Part shown: in pieces, positions 11,248 to 20,581 of the stretch
Position numbering within the stretch: the stretch's first letter is position 1
Layout: each line of letters opens with the position of its first letter
Assembly: GCA_013348845.1 (NCBI GenBank)
Contig: CP054675.1
Span: forward strand, 310,001-374,000
Reading direction: 5' to 3'
DNA: 64,000 nt
Source: Candidatus Tepidiaquacella proteinivora
Lineage (GTDB): Bacteria > Bacteroidota > Ignavibacteria > Tepidaquicellales > Tepidaquicellaceae
The notes under the pieces: model-generated
What the model was told of the DNA's origin: nothing
Seen by the model: the letters and a program-made list of their open reading frames with translations, nothing else
The model's database searches: none
Translations under genes and position numbers: made by a program

Positions 11248-11874
11248 TTGGAAGACAAGCAAAAAATCCCATTAAAAAACGAAATTTACAGAAAACTTAT
11301 TCATCTTTTCGCTATAGTTATACCGATTATTTATTTATTTATTAGTAAGCCACTGATGATTTTATTATCGGGTTTGTTTATGCTTTCAATGATTGAACTT
11401 GATGTTTTAAAACAGAAGTATAAAGGTGTAGCAAATATTTATAATAAATATCTCGGAGATGTTTTACGATATAGTGAAAAGGATTTCAAAAAAAGAAAAT
11501 TTACAGGCGGAACTTATTTATCCATTGGTGCCTTTATTACTGTATTATTTTTTGAAAAGAATATTGCAATTTCAGCAATGATTATTATGATTGTTTCCGA
11601 TTCATTTTCTGCTATTGTGGGAAAGTCTATTGGTAAAATTAAGATTTTTCAGAAAACTCTTGAAGGTACTTTAGTATTTTTTATTGCAGGATTGCTCTTA
11701 ATATTGTTTGTTACTCCAAAAATGACCCCATTTCCAGAAGAGGTATATTCTGCGATTATTGCTTTAGCAATATGCACCGTTCTTGATGTTATTCCGTTTA
11801 ATTTAGATGATAATGTTCTTATCCCGGTTTCATTTGCATTTTTCTATTCATTATTTTTTTCTTTATTAACCTAA
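11248..11874 (+). CDS. Integral membrane CTP-dependent lipid kinase of the SEC59/DGK1/VTE5 type
   Basis: The 208-aa, very hydrophobic protein has about six membrane segments. It opens with the family motif E-x-x-RK-x-x-H (EIYRKLIHLF). A central VSDSFSAIVGKSIGK is followed by TLEGTLVFF, matching the S/D-x-x-A-x-x-x-G and EG motifs of dolichol kinase, diacylglycerol kinase DGK1 and phytol kinase. Bacterial members are often labelled phosphatidate cytidylyltransferase-like. The likely reaction is CTP-dependent phosphorylation of a lipid alcohol; the substrate is unknown. The start is TTG at 11248, 8 bp after ftsH; no ATG lies close by in frame. It is probably part of the hpt-ftsH-ychF run. Confidence 0.75.
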   Translation: MEDKQKIPLKNEIYRKLIHLFAIVIPIIYLFISKPLMILLSGLFMLSMIELDVLKQKYKGVANIYNKYLGDVLRYSEKDFKKRKFTGGTYLSIGAFITVLFFEKNIAISAMIIMIVSDSFSAIVGKSIGKIKIFQKTLEGTLVFFIAGLLLILFVTPKMTPFPEEVYSAIIALAICTVLDVIPFNLDDNVLIPVSFAFFYSLFFSLLT

Positions 11875-11884
11875 ACCTGTATAA

Positions 11885-12988
11885 ATGGGTTTACATTGCG
11901 GGATAGTTGGACTTCCGAATGTGGGAAAATCTACCTTATTTAATGCTCTCACTTCATCGCAAACAGCACTTGCTTCGAATTATCCTTTTTGTACAATAGA
12001 GCCAAACAAGGGGACAGTTTTTGTACCTGATTCGAGACTTGATTTCCTACACCAAATCTTTAAATCTAATAAAGTAACTCCATCTACGATTGATTTTATT
12101 GATATTGCTGGCCTTGTTAGAGGTTCTTCAAAAGGGGAGGGACTTGGTAATCAGTTCCTTTCACATATTAGAGAAGTTGATGCGATTATTCATATTGTCA
12201 GATGCTTTGATGATGATAATGTAGCTCATATAGAAGGTAGAATTGAGCCGGAGAATGATATCAGGATTGTGGAAACAGAATTAATATTAAAGGATATAGA
12301 AACAATATCAAAAAGACTGGAAAAATCTGTTAGAGCAGCGAAATCAGGTGATAAGAATGCAAAGTATGAAGTTGATTTGCTCAACAGAGTTAAGGAATAT
12401 TTAGACTCCGGAAAATTAGCAAAAAATATAATTGAAAATTTAAATCAAAAAGATTTAAGTATTATTAATGAATTGCACCTGTTGACTACAAAACCGGTAC
12501 TGTATGTTGCGAATGTTTCAGATACAGAAATTGATGGCAATAAATATTCAGAACAGGTTTTTGAATATGCGAAAAAAGAAAATGCAGGCGCTATAATACT
12601 TTCAGCTAAGATTGAATCTGATATTGCATTACTTGACTCTGAAGAAGAAAAAAATGAATTCATAATGAGTTTAGGTTTAGAAGAATCCGGTTTGAATAAA
12701 TTAATTCGGGAGTCTTTTAAATTACTTGGTTTAATTACTTTTTTTACGGCGAATGAGAAAGAATTGCATTCGTGGAATATAAAGAAAGGGACAAAAGCCC
12801 CTGAAGCAGGAGGAAAGATTCATACTGATTTTGAAAAAGGTTTTATACGAGTTGAAGTAATAAAATTTACAGATTTACAAAAATACAACTCATTACATAC
12901 AATAAAAGAAAAAGGATTATTACACCTTCACGGTCATGATTATATTGTTGAAGATGGGGATGTGCTTTTTTATCGTTTTAATGTATAA
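11885..12988 (+). CDS. ychF: Redox-regulated ATPase YchF (OLA1 family)
   Basis: This 367-aa Obg-related P-loop protein hydrolyses ATP rather than GTP and binds ribosomes. It has the G1 loop GLPNVGKST near residues 8-16 and switch II DIAGLVRGSSKGEGLGNQFL. The linker HSWNIKKGTKAPEAGGKIHTD leads into the C-terminal TGS domain ending HDYIVEDGDVLFYRFNV. All family landmarks are intact and the length is normal (E. coli 363). It starts 10 bp after the lipid-kinase gene and is convergent with the aminotransferase at 12997. Confidence 0.97.
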   Translation: MGLHCGIVGLPNVGKSTLFNALTSSQTALASNYPFCTIEPNKGTVFVPDSRLDFLHQIFKSNKVTPSTIDFIDIAGLVRGSSKGEGLGNQFLSHIREVDAIIHIVRCFDDDNVAHIEGRIEPENDIRIVETELILKDIETISKRLEKSVRAAKSGDKNAKYEVDLLNRVKEYLDSGKLAKNIIENLNQKDLSIINELHLLTTKPVLYVANVSDTEIDGNKYSEQVFEYAKKENAGAIILSAKIESDIALLDSEEEKNEFIMSLGLEESGLNKLIRESFKLLGLITFFTANEKELHSWNIKKGTKAPEAGGKIHTDFEKGFIRVEVIKFTDLQKYNSLHTIKEKGLLHLHGHDYIVEDGDVLFYRFNV

Positions 12989-12996
12989 TATTTATA

Positions 12997-14340
12997 CTAC
13001 AGGTTTTTAATTACATTATCAATAATTTCAATTCCTTTATCAATTTCTTGCGGAGTAATTGTCAGGGAAGGTCTGAATCTTATGGATTTTACTCCACAAC
13101 CTAAAATCATTAATCCGTTATTTAAGCATTCAGATATAATCTTATTTCTTGTTTCCGGAGTGTCACAGTCAAAAGCACAAAATAGACCAAGACCTCTGCC
13201 ATTTGAGATTATCGATGGGTATTTTGCCTGTAATTCATATATTCTGTTTAGTAAATGACTTCCTGAAGTCCTTGCATTTTCAATTAAATTATCTTCATTA
13301 ATTACTTCGATAATTCTCTTAAATCTTACCATATCCACGATGTTTCCACCCCAGGTTGAATTAATTCTCGATGGAACTTTGAACACATTTGTTTCAATTT
13401 CATCAATTCTATCAGTTGAAAGAATTCCGCATACCTGCGTCTTTTTCCCGAATGAAATGATGTCTGGTTTTACAAAATGCATGTGTCCCCACCATTCACC
13501 TGTAATACCAATTCCTGTTTGAACTTCGTCAAAAATAAGCATAATCTCATTTTCATCGCAAATATCTCTTAAAGATTGTAAAAATTCTTTTCTGAAATGG
13601 TTATCTCCACCTTCTCCCTGTATAACTTCGATGATAATTGCAGCGATATCATCAGGGTTGTTAAGAATTGCATCTTTAATTTGTTTAATAGCAAGTTCTT
13701 CTGTTTTTCTTACTTCTTCTAAATTTTTTTCGTTTAAAGGGAAAGTAATTTTTGGATTTATGATTCTGGGCCAGTCAAATTTTGGGAAATATTTTATTTT
13801 CATTGGGTCAGTGTTTGTCATTGAAAGACAATAGCCAGAACGACCGTGGAATGCGTCTTTAAAATGAATTACTTTGCTCCCTTTCTCTGCTTTTAGTCCT
13901 TTCTGAAAATTTTTTTGCACTTTCCAGTCGAAAGCTGCTTTAATAGCATTTTCTACTGCAAGTGTTCCTCCCTCAATAAAAAAGGCATATTTGAAATATT
14001 TGGGTACTGCAATTTTGAAAAATGTATCTACAAATTCTGCCTGCTCTTTTAGATAAACATCTGATAAAGATGGTTTTGATATGGCAATTTCTCCTATATG
14101 TCTTATGAATTCATCGTTGTAAAGTTTTGGATGATTCATTCCAATTGGGTTAGATGATACAAAAGTAAAAAAATCAAGTAAGTTTCTTTTATGCTTTGAG
14201 TCATAAAGGTAAACTCCTCTTGACTTTTGTAATTCAAGAGTAATATCAAAACCATCAACTAACATATATTGTTTTAATACATCCTGAACATTTTCAGGAT
14301 TTATAAATACTCCACCATTTTGTTTTATTTGTTTATTCAT
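12997..14340 (-). CDS. lat: L-lysine 6-transaminase (lysine epsilon-aminotransferase)
   Basis: The 447-aa class III PLP-dependent aminotransferase matches lysine 6-transaminases over its full length. It starts with the VLKQYMLVDGFDI-type N-terminus and contains EVIQGEGGDNHF, FDEVQTGIGITGEWWGH, and the PLP lysine in SFGKKTQVCG. The reaction is L-lysine plus 2-oxoglutarate to 2-aminoadipate 6-semialdehyde plus glutamate. It may serve lysine breakdown or an osmolyte/redox role. No semialdehyde dehydrogenase is nearby to confirm the pathway. It lies 10 bp downstream of purM on the same strand, so the two may share a transcript. The substrate call rests on overall resemblance and is somewhat less certain than the fold. 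Confidence 0.88.
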   Translation of the reverse strand: MNKQIKQNGGVFINPENVQDVLKQYMLVDGFDITLELQKSRGVYLYDSKHKRNLLDFFTFVSSNPIGMNHPKLYNDEFIRHIGEIAISKPSLSDVYLKEQAEFVDTFFKIAVPKYFKYAFFIEGGTLAVENAIKAAFDWKVQKNFQKGLKAEKGSKVIHFKDAFHGRSGYCLSMTNTDPMKIKYFPKFDWPRIINPKITFPLNEKNLEEVRKTEELAIKQIKDAILNNPDDIAAIIIEVIQGEGGDNHFRKEFLQSLRDICDENEIMLIFDEVQTGIGITGEWWGHMHFVKPDIISFGKKTQVCGILSTDRIDEIETNVFKVPSRINSTWGGNIVDMVRFKRIIEVINEDNLIENARTSGSHLLNRIYELQAKYPSIISNGRGLGLFCAFDCDTPETRNKIISECLNNGLMILGCGVKSIRFRPSLTITPQEIDKGIEIIDNVIKNL

Positions 14341-14350
14341 AGTCTTTAAG

Positions 14351-15346
14351 TTAATTAATTTCTCCTATAATATAATATTTTTCTTTATTCATTTTTAAAA
14401 AGGAAGTGAATTTATCAAGAATATTTTTGGAAATAATAAATATAACTCCGATACCAAGATTGAATGTCCTCCGCATATCACTGTTGGATACATTACCAGC
14501 ATTTTTGATTATATTAAATATCTCAGGAATCTCCCAGGAATTCCAATCGATTTTTATTTTTAAATTGTCTGGTACAACTCTTTTAGTATTTCCAATAATA
14601 CCACCACCAGTTATATGTGAAATTGATTTTATTTTAAATTTGTTTAATGATTTTTGAATAATCGAAAGATAACTTTTATGGGTTTTCAGCAGTTCATCAA
14701 TTAATTTTGAGTGTATAGAATTATAGTACTTAAATAGTTTAGTCTTTGTATCAAAAATTTTTCTAACGAGAGAATATCCATTTGTATGGAGTCCGTTTGA
14801 AGGTAATGCTATTAATATATCTCCTTGCTTAACATCATTCTTATTCAATATTTTATCTCTTTCTACTATTCCTACTATTACTCCTGCTAAGTCAAAATCT
14901 TTATTTGAATATATTCCGGGCATTTCAGCTGTTTCACCTCCAATTAAGGAAATGTTGTTTTTACGGCAACCACGGATTAATCCTGAAAAAATATCTTTTG
15001 CTATAGTTGGATTTAATTTCCCCGTTGCGAAATAATCAAGAAAAAAGAGTGGATTTGATCCACATACAGCAATATCATTTACGCAATGGTTTACTAAATC
15101 TTCACCAATTGTATCATATCTGTTTGCAATAATTGCAAGTTTAATTTTTGTCCCAACTCCATCAATACTCGAAATAATAACAGGGTTCTTATACTTTTTG
15201 AAATTTATTTTATAGAATGCACCGAAATTCCCAATCCCTTGAACAACTGATTTATTAAATGTTTGATATATTGATGACTTTATATTGCTAATAAAATCAT
15301 CAGCCTTTTTAATATCAACCCCGGCAGATTTATATGAGAATTTCAT
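14351..15346 (-). CDS. purM: Phosphoribosylformylglycinamidine cyclo-ligase (AIR synthetase)
   Basis: This is the fifth step of purine synthesis, closing FGAM to AIR with ATP. The 331-aa protein starts FSYKSAGVDIKKAD and shows SSIDGVGTKIKLA, HCVNDIAVCGSNPLFFLDYF, GGETAEMPG and ALPSNGLHTNGYSLVRK, all characteristic of the PurM half of the PurM/PurL ATPase superfamily. PurL is encoded about 18 kb away at 33393. The length is close to the usual 345 residues. It is transcribed ahead of lat; the 88-bp gap before rsmI suggests a separate promoter. Confidence 0.96.
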   Translation of the reverse strand: MKFSYKSAGVDIKKADDFISNIKSSIYQTFNKSVVQGIGNFGAFYKINFKKYKNPVIISSIDGVGTKIKLAIIANRYDTIGEDLVNHCVNDIAVCGSNPLFFLDYFATGKLNPTIAKDIFSGLIRGCRKNNISLIGGETAEMPGIYSNKDFDLAGVIVGIVERDKILNKNDVKQGDILIALPSNGLHTNGYSLVRKIFDTKTKLFKYYNSIHSKLIDELLKTHKSYLSIIQKSLNKFKIKSISHITGGGIIGNTKRVVPDNLKIKIDWNSWEIPEIFNIIKNAGNVSNSDMRRTFNLGIGVIFIISKNILDKFTSFLKMNKEKYYIIGEIN

Positions 15347-15434
15347 TTATAAATTTATCAATTGTAAACTGCAAATTCAATTTAAAATGATAGGGCTAAA
15401 ATGGTAGATTTTTTATTAATATTATTTAATAAAC

Positions 15435-16148
15435 CTATGGTTTATCAATAATTAAAATGAATTCTCCTTTTATTTTTTTCTCCCCGAATTCATTTACCAA
15501 TTGTTTTATAATTTCTTCGGCAGTTCCGCGGTAACCTTTCTCATTTTTTTGAGTCAGGTTTAATCCTATGAAGATTCTTCTTGTTGGTATAGCAGTTTTC
15601 AGATCTGAAAGTAAAGTTAATAATCTGTATGGGGTGTCCATTAAAATTATTGCTCTATCTAATTTAGATAACTCCATTAACTCTTTTCTACGGATATTTG
15701 TTTTTGGAGAAAGGAAGCCTAAAAAATAAAATCTACTTATATCAAAACCGCACATAACCAGAGCAGCGAGAACTGAATTAGCACCAGCAATAAATTCTAC
15801 TTTTATATTGTAATCAATGCACTTATTTATTAAATATCTACCTGGGTCTGAAAATGCTGGTGTTCCTGAATCTGAAATTAACGATACATTATTGCCCTCC
15901 AATAATAATTTTACAATTTCATCAGTTGCAGAAAGTTCGTTATGTTCGTTAAGCAGAATTGGCTCTTTATTTATATTAAGAAATTTAGCTAATTTATTAT
16001 ACTCCTTTATTTCCTCACAAACAATTATTTCTGTATTTTTTAAAGTATCAACTGCTCTGATTGTAATATCAAAATAATTACCTATTGGAGTTGATACAAT
16101 AAATAATATTCCATTTTTATTATTATAATCCAGTGCTGCCATATCCAC
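15435..16148 (-). CDS. rsmI: 16S rRNA (cytidine-1402-2'-O)-methyltransferase RsmI
   Basis: The 237-aa protein of the tetrapyrrole-methylase fold carries LFIVSTPIGNYFDITIRAVD, IVCEEIKEYNKL, the SAM-site motif SDSGTPAFSDPG and GANSVLAALV. It 2'-O-methylates C1402 of 16S rRNA. It is about 50 residues shorter than E. coli RsmI and lacks the small C-terminal domain, a form I believe is common in related phyla. The frame starts with GTG at 16148, inside the end of dut (26-bp overlap); an ATG two codons later at 16142 is an equally good start. Translational coupling with dut is likely. Confidence 0.92.
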   Translation of the reverse strand: MDMAALDYNNKNGILFIVSTPIGNYFDITIRAVDTLKNTEIIVCEEIKEYNKLAKFLNINKEPILLNEHNELSATDEIVKLLLEGNNVSLISDSGTPAFSDPGRYLINKCIDYNIKVEFIAGANSVLAALVMCGFDISRFYFLGFLSPKTNIRRKELMELSKLDRAIILMDTPYRLLTLLSDLKTAIPTRRIFIGLNLTQKNEKGYRGTAEEIIKQLVNEFGEKKIKGEFILIIDKP

Positions 16149-16563
16149 CTTTTCCTCTTGTTGTTTTACTTAGTTTCTTTGAAGGTTTTAAAACAGCTTT
16201 TTCGTGTTTTGAAATTATTAATTGAGCAATCCTATCTCCGAATTTAACAATAAAGTCCTTAGTCCCTAAATTATAAAGTAATACTTTTATTTCACCTCTG
16301 TAATCAGAATCTATTGTCCCAGGTGAATTTAGTATTGTAATATTGTGGTTTAGTGCTAACCCGCTTCTTGGTCTAATTTGCCCCTCATATCCGTTAGGTA
16401 TTTCAAGAATTAAATTTGTAGGAATTAATCTTGCCTGAAAAGGTGGTATAACGATTTTAGATTTAGATGAAGAACATATATCCATACCTGCTGAATGTTT
16501 ACTTTGATATTTCGGTAATTTGATTTTTAAGTTTTCATCAACGAGTTTAAATTTTATCTCCAT
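16123..16563 (-). CDS. dut: Deoxyuridine 5'-triphosphate nucleotidohydrolase (dUTPase)
   Basis: The trimeric dUTPase cleaves dUTP to dUMP and pyrophosphate, keeping uracil out of DNA. All five family motifs are present in 146 aa: HSAGMD, RPRSGLALNH, GTIDSDYRGEIKVLL with the catalytic aspartate, GDRIAQLII, and the C-terminal phosphate-capping arm RGKGGYGSTG. The codons for the last motif overlap the start of rsmI. The start is ATG at 16563. It is divergent from the lipoprotein gene at 16677. Confidence 0.97.
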   Translation of the reverse strand: MEIKFKLVDENLKIKLPKYQSKHSAGMDICSSSKSKIVIPPFQARLIPTNLILEIPNGYEGQIRPRSGLALNHNITILNSPGTIDSDYRGEIKVLLYNLGTKDFIVKFGDRIAQLIISKHEKAVLKPSKKLSKTTRGKGGYGSTGL

Positions 16564-16676
16564 ATTATTCTAATCATTAAAATTTTCATTAAATTAATTA
16601 ATTGAAACATAAAAAAGTATATAATTGCATTTATTCTATTTTGATAATTTATTATGTTAAAAAAAAAATATTATTT

Positions 16677-18347
16677 ATGAAAAAATTATTTATTCATAAC
16701 ATAATTGTTGCAATTATTGCAATTTTTGTGTTTGTAGGATGTTCAAAAAATCCTGATGTAGTTTATTACAATGGAAAGATTTATACGCTTGACGATAAAA
16801 ATACAATTGCCGAAGCCATTGCTGTTAAGGATGGGAAAATATTATCCGTAGGAACAAACAAGGAAATAAAAGATAATTATTCCGATGTAAAATCAATAGA
16901 TTTAGAAGGGAAATGTGTATTACCAGGTTTTATTGATGCAGAAGGTTCTATAACTCATTATGCAGAAAATTTATCCACTATTTTATTGGAAAAGTATAAT
17001 TCAACAGAAGAACTTGGGAAAATCATTGAAGAATATTGTAAGAAATTTAATAAAGATGTATGGATTAAAGTTTATTTCTTCGGGAAATATGAATCAAATG
17101 ATGATAGCATTGCTAATTTAGATAAAAGCAAACTTGATGTGTTTGCTCCAGACCATAATGTTTATGTTATGAATAGGGAAGGGAGTATGGCTGTTTTAAA
17201 TTCCAAAGCTTTAAACACTTTAAAACTCAAACCGGATTTATTACCGGATGGAATTGAAGCCGGATTAGATGAAAATGACGAACTCGACGGATGGATTACA
17301 GGTGACGTAAGAGATTATTTTAGTAAGAGAATAAATAGTTATTCAAGAGAGACTATGGCTTCACTTCTTGAAATTGCATCAAAAGAAATTTTAAAATGGG
17401 GTATTGTTGAAGTAAGGGATAGAAATTTAACTAAGGAATCAATTAACATTATTAGAAATTTAATAGATAGTAATAAATTTACAATTAAAATATATGCAAT
17501 AATAAGTTATGAATATGATTTAATAAATGAATTTTTAGCAAAAGGAATAGAAAAAGATTATAAAGGGAAACTTTCAGTTAGAGCAGTATCAATTGATGTA
17601 GATGGTGCTTTTGAATTTAAACTTGCGGAAATGTTTGATAAATACAAAGATTCACCCAACTTTGCACCTGCCTTTAAAACCGAAGAGGATGTTGATGACC
17701 TTTTAAATAAAGCATTTAAATCAGAATTTCAGGTAAACATTAAAGCCGTAGGTGACAAAGCAGTTAATATGTCACTTAATTCACTTGAAAAACATTTGAA
17801 ACAACAAAATTATGAAAATCATAGAACAGTTTTAGAAAATGTTCAATTCATAAAACAAAATGATTTGAAAAGAATAAAAGAATTAAAGGTAATACCATCT
17901 ATAAGGCCTGAAGTTTGTATTGATGATGCTTATATTCTTTCCAGATTAATTGATTCATCTTTGATTAATAATTTAGGATTATGGAAATCTTTATTAAACA
18001 ATTCGGGTTATATTGTAGCAGGTTCGGATTTCCCCTTCGAAAACAGAACTATCAATCCATTAATACAGATATTTTATCTTACAATGCGTAAAGATATCGA
18101 TGATAAAAGCAATGAAAGAATTAATCCTTCGGAATGTTTATCTATTGAAGAAGCAATTAAAGCATATACTATATGGGCAGCTTATGCTTGTTTTGATGAA
18201 GAATACAGGGGTAGTTTAGAAAAAGGGAAATATGCTGATTTTATTGTCCTTTCAGATGATATTTTTAATATCAAACCAGAAAGTCTGTTAAATGTTAAAG
18301 TACTGAAAACTATAATAAATGGAACAGTAATGTTTGAGAGTAAATAA
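16677..18347 (+). CDS. Lipoprotein with an amidohydrolase (YtcJ-like) fold and a decayed metal site
   Basis: From the ATG at 16677 the product has 556 aa. It begins with a lipoprotein signal (MKKLFIHN, hydrophobic stretch, FVGC lipobox). A TTG 75 bp upstream would bury this signal, and a TATAAT at 16620-16625 sits inside that extension, so I prefer 16677. The body matches YtcJ-like exo-amidohydrolases: VVYYNGKIYTLD, AVKDGKILSVG, LPGFIDA, GSDFPF and the closing KYADFIVL. Metal-ligand positions are changed, however. After PGFID the usual HxH is AEGS (E89, S91), the HAIGD motif reads KAVGD (K356), and the later EHxQ-type motif reads ENVQ (N388). Only D451 is kept. I infer a non-catalytic or reassigned periplasmic protein. 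It lies 8 bp before prmC. Confidence 0.82.
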   Translation: MKKLFIHNIIVAIIAIFVFVGCSKNPDVVYYNGKIYTLDDKNTIAEAIAVKDGKILSVGTNKEIKDNYSDVKSIDLEGKCVLPGFIDAEGSITHYAENLSTILLEKYNSTEELGKIIEEYCKKFNKDVWIKVYFFGKYESNDDSIANLDKSKLDVFAPDHNVYVMNREGSMAVLNSKALNTLKLKPDLLPDGIEAGLDENDELDGWITGDVRDYFSKRINSYSRETMASLLEIASKEILKWGIVEVRDRNLTKESINIIRNLIDSNKFTIKIYAIISYEYDLINEFLAKGIEKDYKGKLSVRAVSIDVDGAFEFKLAEMFDKYKDSPNFAPAFKTEEDVDDLLNKAFKSEFQVNIKAVGDKAVNMSLNSLEKHLKQQNYENHRTVLENVQFIKQNDLKRIKELKVIPSIRPEVCIDDAYILSRLIDSSLINNLGLWKSLLNNSGYIVAGSDFPFENRTINPLIQIFYLTMRKDIDDKSNERINPSECLSIEEAIKAYTIWAAYACFDEEYRGSLEKGKYADFIVLSDDIFNIKPESLLNVKVLKTIINGTVMFESK

Positions 18348-18355
18348 ATTTCAAT

Positions 18356-19237
18356 ATGAATGGTGAAAAAGCCGATAAATTACTTGATATTCTTAAAGTT
18401 ACTGTTGATTTTCTCAAAAGAAAAGGTGTTGAGGAACCCCGTCTTAATGCGGAATTAATGCTTTGTGAGGTTTTAAACTATGATAGATTAAGTTTGTACA
18501 TTAATTTCGACAGACCATTAACTAATAGAGAAAAGGAAAAATATAAAGAATTAATTATAAGAAGAATTAATAAAGAGCCGCTCCAATACATATTGGGGAA
18601 AGTAAATTTTTTCGGTTATAATTTTATAGTAAATAAAAATGTATTAATTCCGCGTCCGGAAACTGAATATTTAATCGAAAAGTCCCTTTCAGAAATCAAA
18701 AATGATAAATTAAATAAATTTGACATTTTAGAAATAGGTACCGGCAGTGGTTGTATAAGCATTTCATTATCAAAAGAGATGGATAAAAGTAATTTAAATT
18801 ATAAAATAACAGCGATTGATTCATCAAAAAGTGCAGTTGAACTTGCATTAAAAAACTCAGAATTAAACAATATCAAAGATGATAAAGTAATTTTTCAGGT
18901 AAAAGATATTTTTGATGATGATATTAATTTTGACTCTTATAATATTATTATAAGCAATCCCCCTTATGTTTCTTATCAGGAATACAGATGTTTACCGGAG
19001 GAAATCAGATTGTTTGAACCGCCAAATGCATTAACGGATTTTGAGGATGGTTTGAAATATTACAGAAGAATTCTCAATCTGTTATCTCAAAATGATAGAA
19101 AGTGTATTTGTTTGTTAGAGATAGGATATAATCAGAAAACCGAACTTGAGAAACTTTTATCTTTATATCGTTTACAAAATTATAAATTTGAGTTAGATTT
19201 AAATAAACAATTCCGTTATTTAATAATTCACAAATGA
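18356..19237 (+). CDS. prmC: Release factor glutamine methyltransferase PrmC
   Basis: The 293-aa protein has the N-terminal helical domain of PrmC followed by a class I methyltransferase. It shows LIPRPETEYLIE, the SAM loop EIGTGSGCISISL, and the amide-binding NPPYVSYQE. It methylates the GGQ glutamine of release factors RF1 and RF2. Its stop overlaps the start of dtd by 4 bp (ATGA), so the two are translationally coupled. Confidence 0.96.
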   Translation: MNGEKADKLLDILKVTVDFLKRKGVEEPRLNAELMLCEVLNYDRLSLYINFDRPLTNREKEKYKELIIRRINKEPLQYILGKVNFFGYNFIVNKNVLIPRPETEYLIEKSLSEIKNDKLNKFDILEIGTGSGCISISLSKEMDKSNLNYKITAIDSSKSAVELALKNSELNNIKDDKVIFQVKDIFDDDINFDSYNIIISNPPYVSYQEYRCLPEEIRLFEPPNALTDFEDGLKYYRRILNLLSQNDRKCICLLEIGYNQKTELEKLLSLYRLQNYKFELDLNKQFRYLIIHK

Positions 19238-19692
19238 TAATTGTAGTTCAGAGAGTTGAAAGTGCAAATGTAGTAATAGAAAATAAAATCCATGAACAAA
19301 TAAAGAAAGGATTATTAGTTTTTTTAGGAATAGAAAAGGGAGATAGTGATAAAGAAATTGAATATTTATCCAAAAAGATAGTAGATTTAAGAATATTTAA
19401 TGATGATAATAATAAAATGAATTTAAGTGTGAAAGATATAAATGGTGAGATACTAATTATATCGCAATTTACTTTATGTACTGAAAACCAAAAAAGTGGT
19501 AACAGACCAAGTTTTTTCAATGCTGAAGAAGGTCAAAGGGCTGAAGCTCTTTATTCAACTTTTATTGAAAAGACTAAAATATATTATGATAAAAATAAGG
19601 TTAAATCAGGAATATTTGCCGCTATGATGAAAATTAATCTTGTTAATGATGGACCAGTAACGATAATATTAAAGAAAAAATTCGATGTATAA
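19234..19692 (+). CDS. dtd: D-aminoacyl-tRNA deacylase
   Basis: The 152-aa protein starts MIIVVQRVESANV and carries both active-site motifs in family form: ISQFTLCTENQKSGNRPSF (the SQFTL motif) and LVNDGPVTIIL (the NxGP-type motif, here NDGP). DTD removes D-amino acids and glycine wrongly attached to tRNA. The start overlaps prmC by 4 bp and the end overlaps the next gene by 8 bp, so this is one tight operon. Confidence 0.96.
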   Translation: MIIVVQRVESANVVIENKIHEQIKKGLLVFLGIEKGDSDKEIEYLSKKIVDLRIFNDDNNKMNLSVKDINGEILIISQFTLCTENQKSGNRPSFFNAEEGQRAEALYSTFIEKTKIYYDKNKVKSGIFAAMMKINLVNDGPVTIILKKKFDV

Positions 19693-20581
19693 AATCAGGG
19701 AAAAGAAAATATCAATCATTGGATTAGGTAAAGTTGGGTATGCATTACTTAATAGACTGCTTGAAAGTAAATATAATATTTATTCAGCAATAGAAATTTC
19801 GAAAAATATTTTCTTAAAAGTTAAGAAAGAACAGAGAAAATTATTTTTAAAAAGTGAAATAACAAGTGAAGTTATAAATAATTCTGACGTAATTATAATT
19901 TCTGTAAAAGATGATGAAATAGAAAGTATATGTGAAAAAATCAAGAGTTTAAATATTAATGTGAATGGGAAAATAATATTTCATACCAGCGGAGTATTAT
20001 CATCAAAAATTATATCTAAATATTTTAAAAACTCAAAATATTCTGGAAGTTTTCAACCAATACAGACGTTCAACAAACACAGTAGAGAATTAAAAAATAA
20101 ATTTAATAATATTTATATTTTGATTGAGGGCGGCACTAATTATTTAGAATATGCTAAACAGATTTGCAGGGATATAAAATGTATGCCTGTTATCGTTAAT
20201 GAAAATCAAAAGAAACTTTTTCATATAACTTCTGTGTTTGCTTCAAACTATTTAATAGCATATATAGAATTTATTTGTGATAATTATTTAAAAAAGAATT
20301 ATAAATCTAAAATGATTTTTAAGATTGTTAAACCTCTGATTATATCAACAATTGATAATATCGATAAAAGTAAAGAATTTTATGATGCATTGTCGGGACC
20401 GATAGAAAGAGGTGATATAAATACAATTAAGAAACATTTAGAAGAACTGAAAAATTTAAATACAGAATTATATTCATTTTACAAATTTTTAGGCATGCGT
20501 ACAATTAATCTTGCGCTTAAAAAGAAATCTATTGATAATAAAACAGCTCTTAAAATTAAGAAATTATTTAAATATGATTGA
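19685..20581 (+). CDS. Rossmann-like/DUF2520 NAD(P)-binding protein
   Basis: The 298-aa protein has an N-terminal Rossmann domain (ISIIGLGKVGYALLNRLLES, residues about 9-28; then SDVIIISVKDDEI, and IIFHTSGVLSS as in the F420/NADP oxidoreductase superfamily). A helical C-terminal domain of the DUF2520 type follows. The SGSFQPIQTF stretch is typical of these proteins. They resemble pyrroline-5-carboxylate and ketopantoate reductases but have no proven reaction. It overlaps dtd by 8 bp and the following gene by 8 bp. Confidence 0.82.
   Translation: MYKIREKKISIIGLGKVGYALLNRLLESKYNIYSAIEISKNIFLKVKKEQRKLFLKSEITSEVINNSDVIIISVKDDEIESICEKIKSLNINVNGKIIFHTSGVLSSKIISKYFKNSKYSGSFQPIQTFNKHSRELKNKFNNIYILIEGGTNYLEYAKQICRDIKCMPVIVNENQKKLFHITSVFASNYLIAYIEFICDNYLKKNYKSKMIFKIVKPLIISTIDNIDKSKEFYDALSGPIERGDINTIKKHLEELKNLNTELYSFYKFLGMRTINLALKKKSIDNKTALKIKKLFKYD

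Noticed and set aside
16602-16676. N-terminal extension of the lipoprotein from TTG 16602
   Set aside because: It would hide the lipoprotein signal and contains a likely -10 element; the ATG at 16677 is better.
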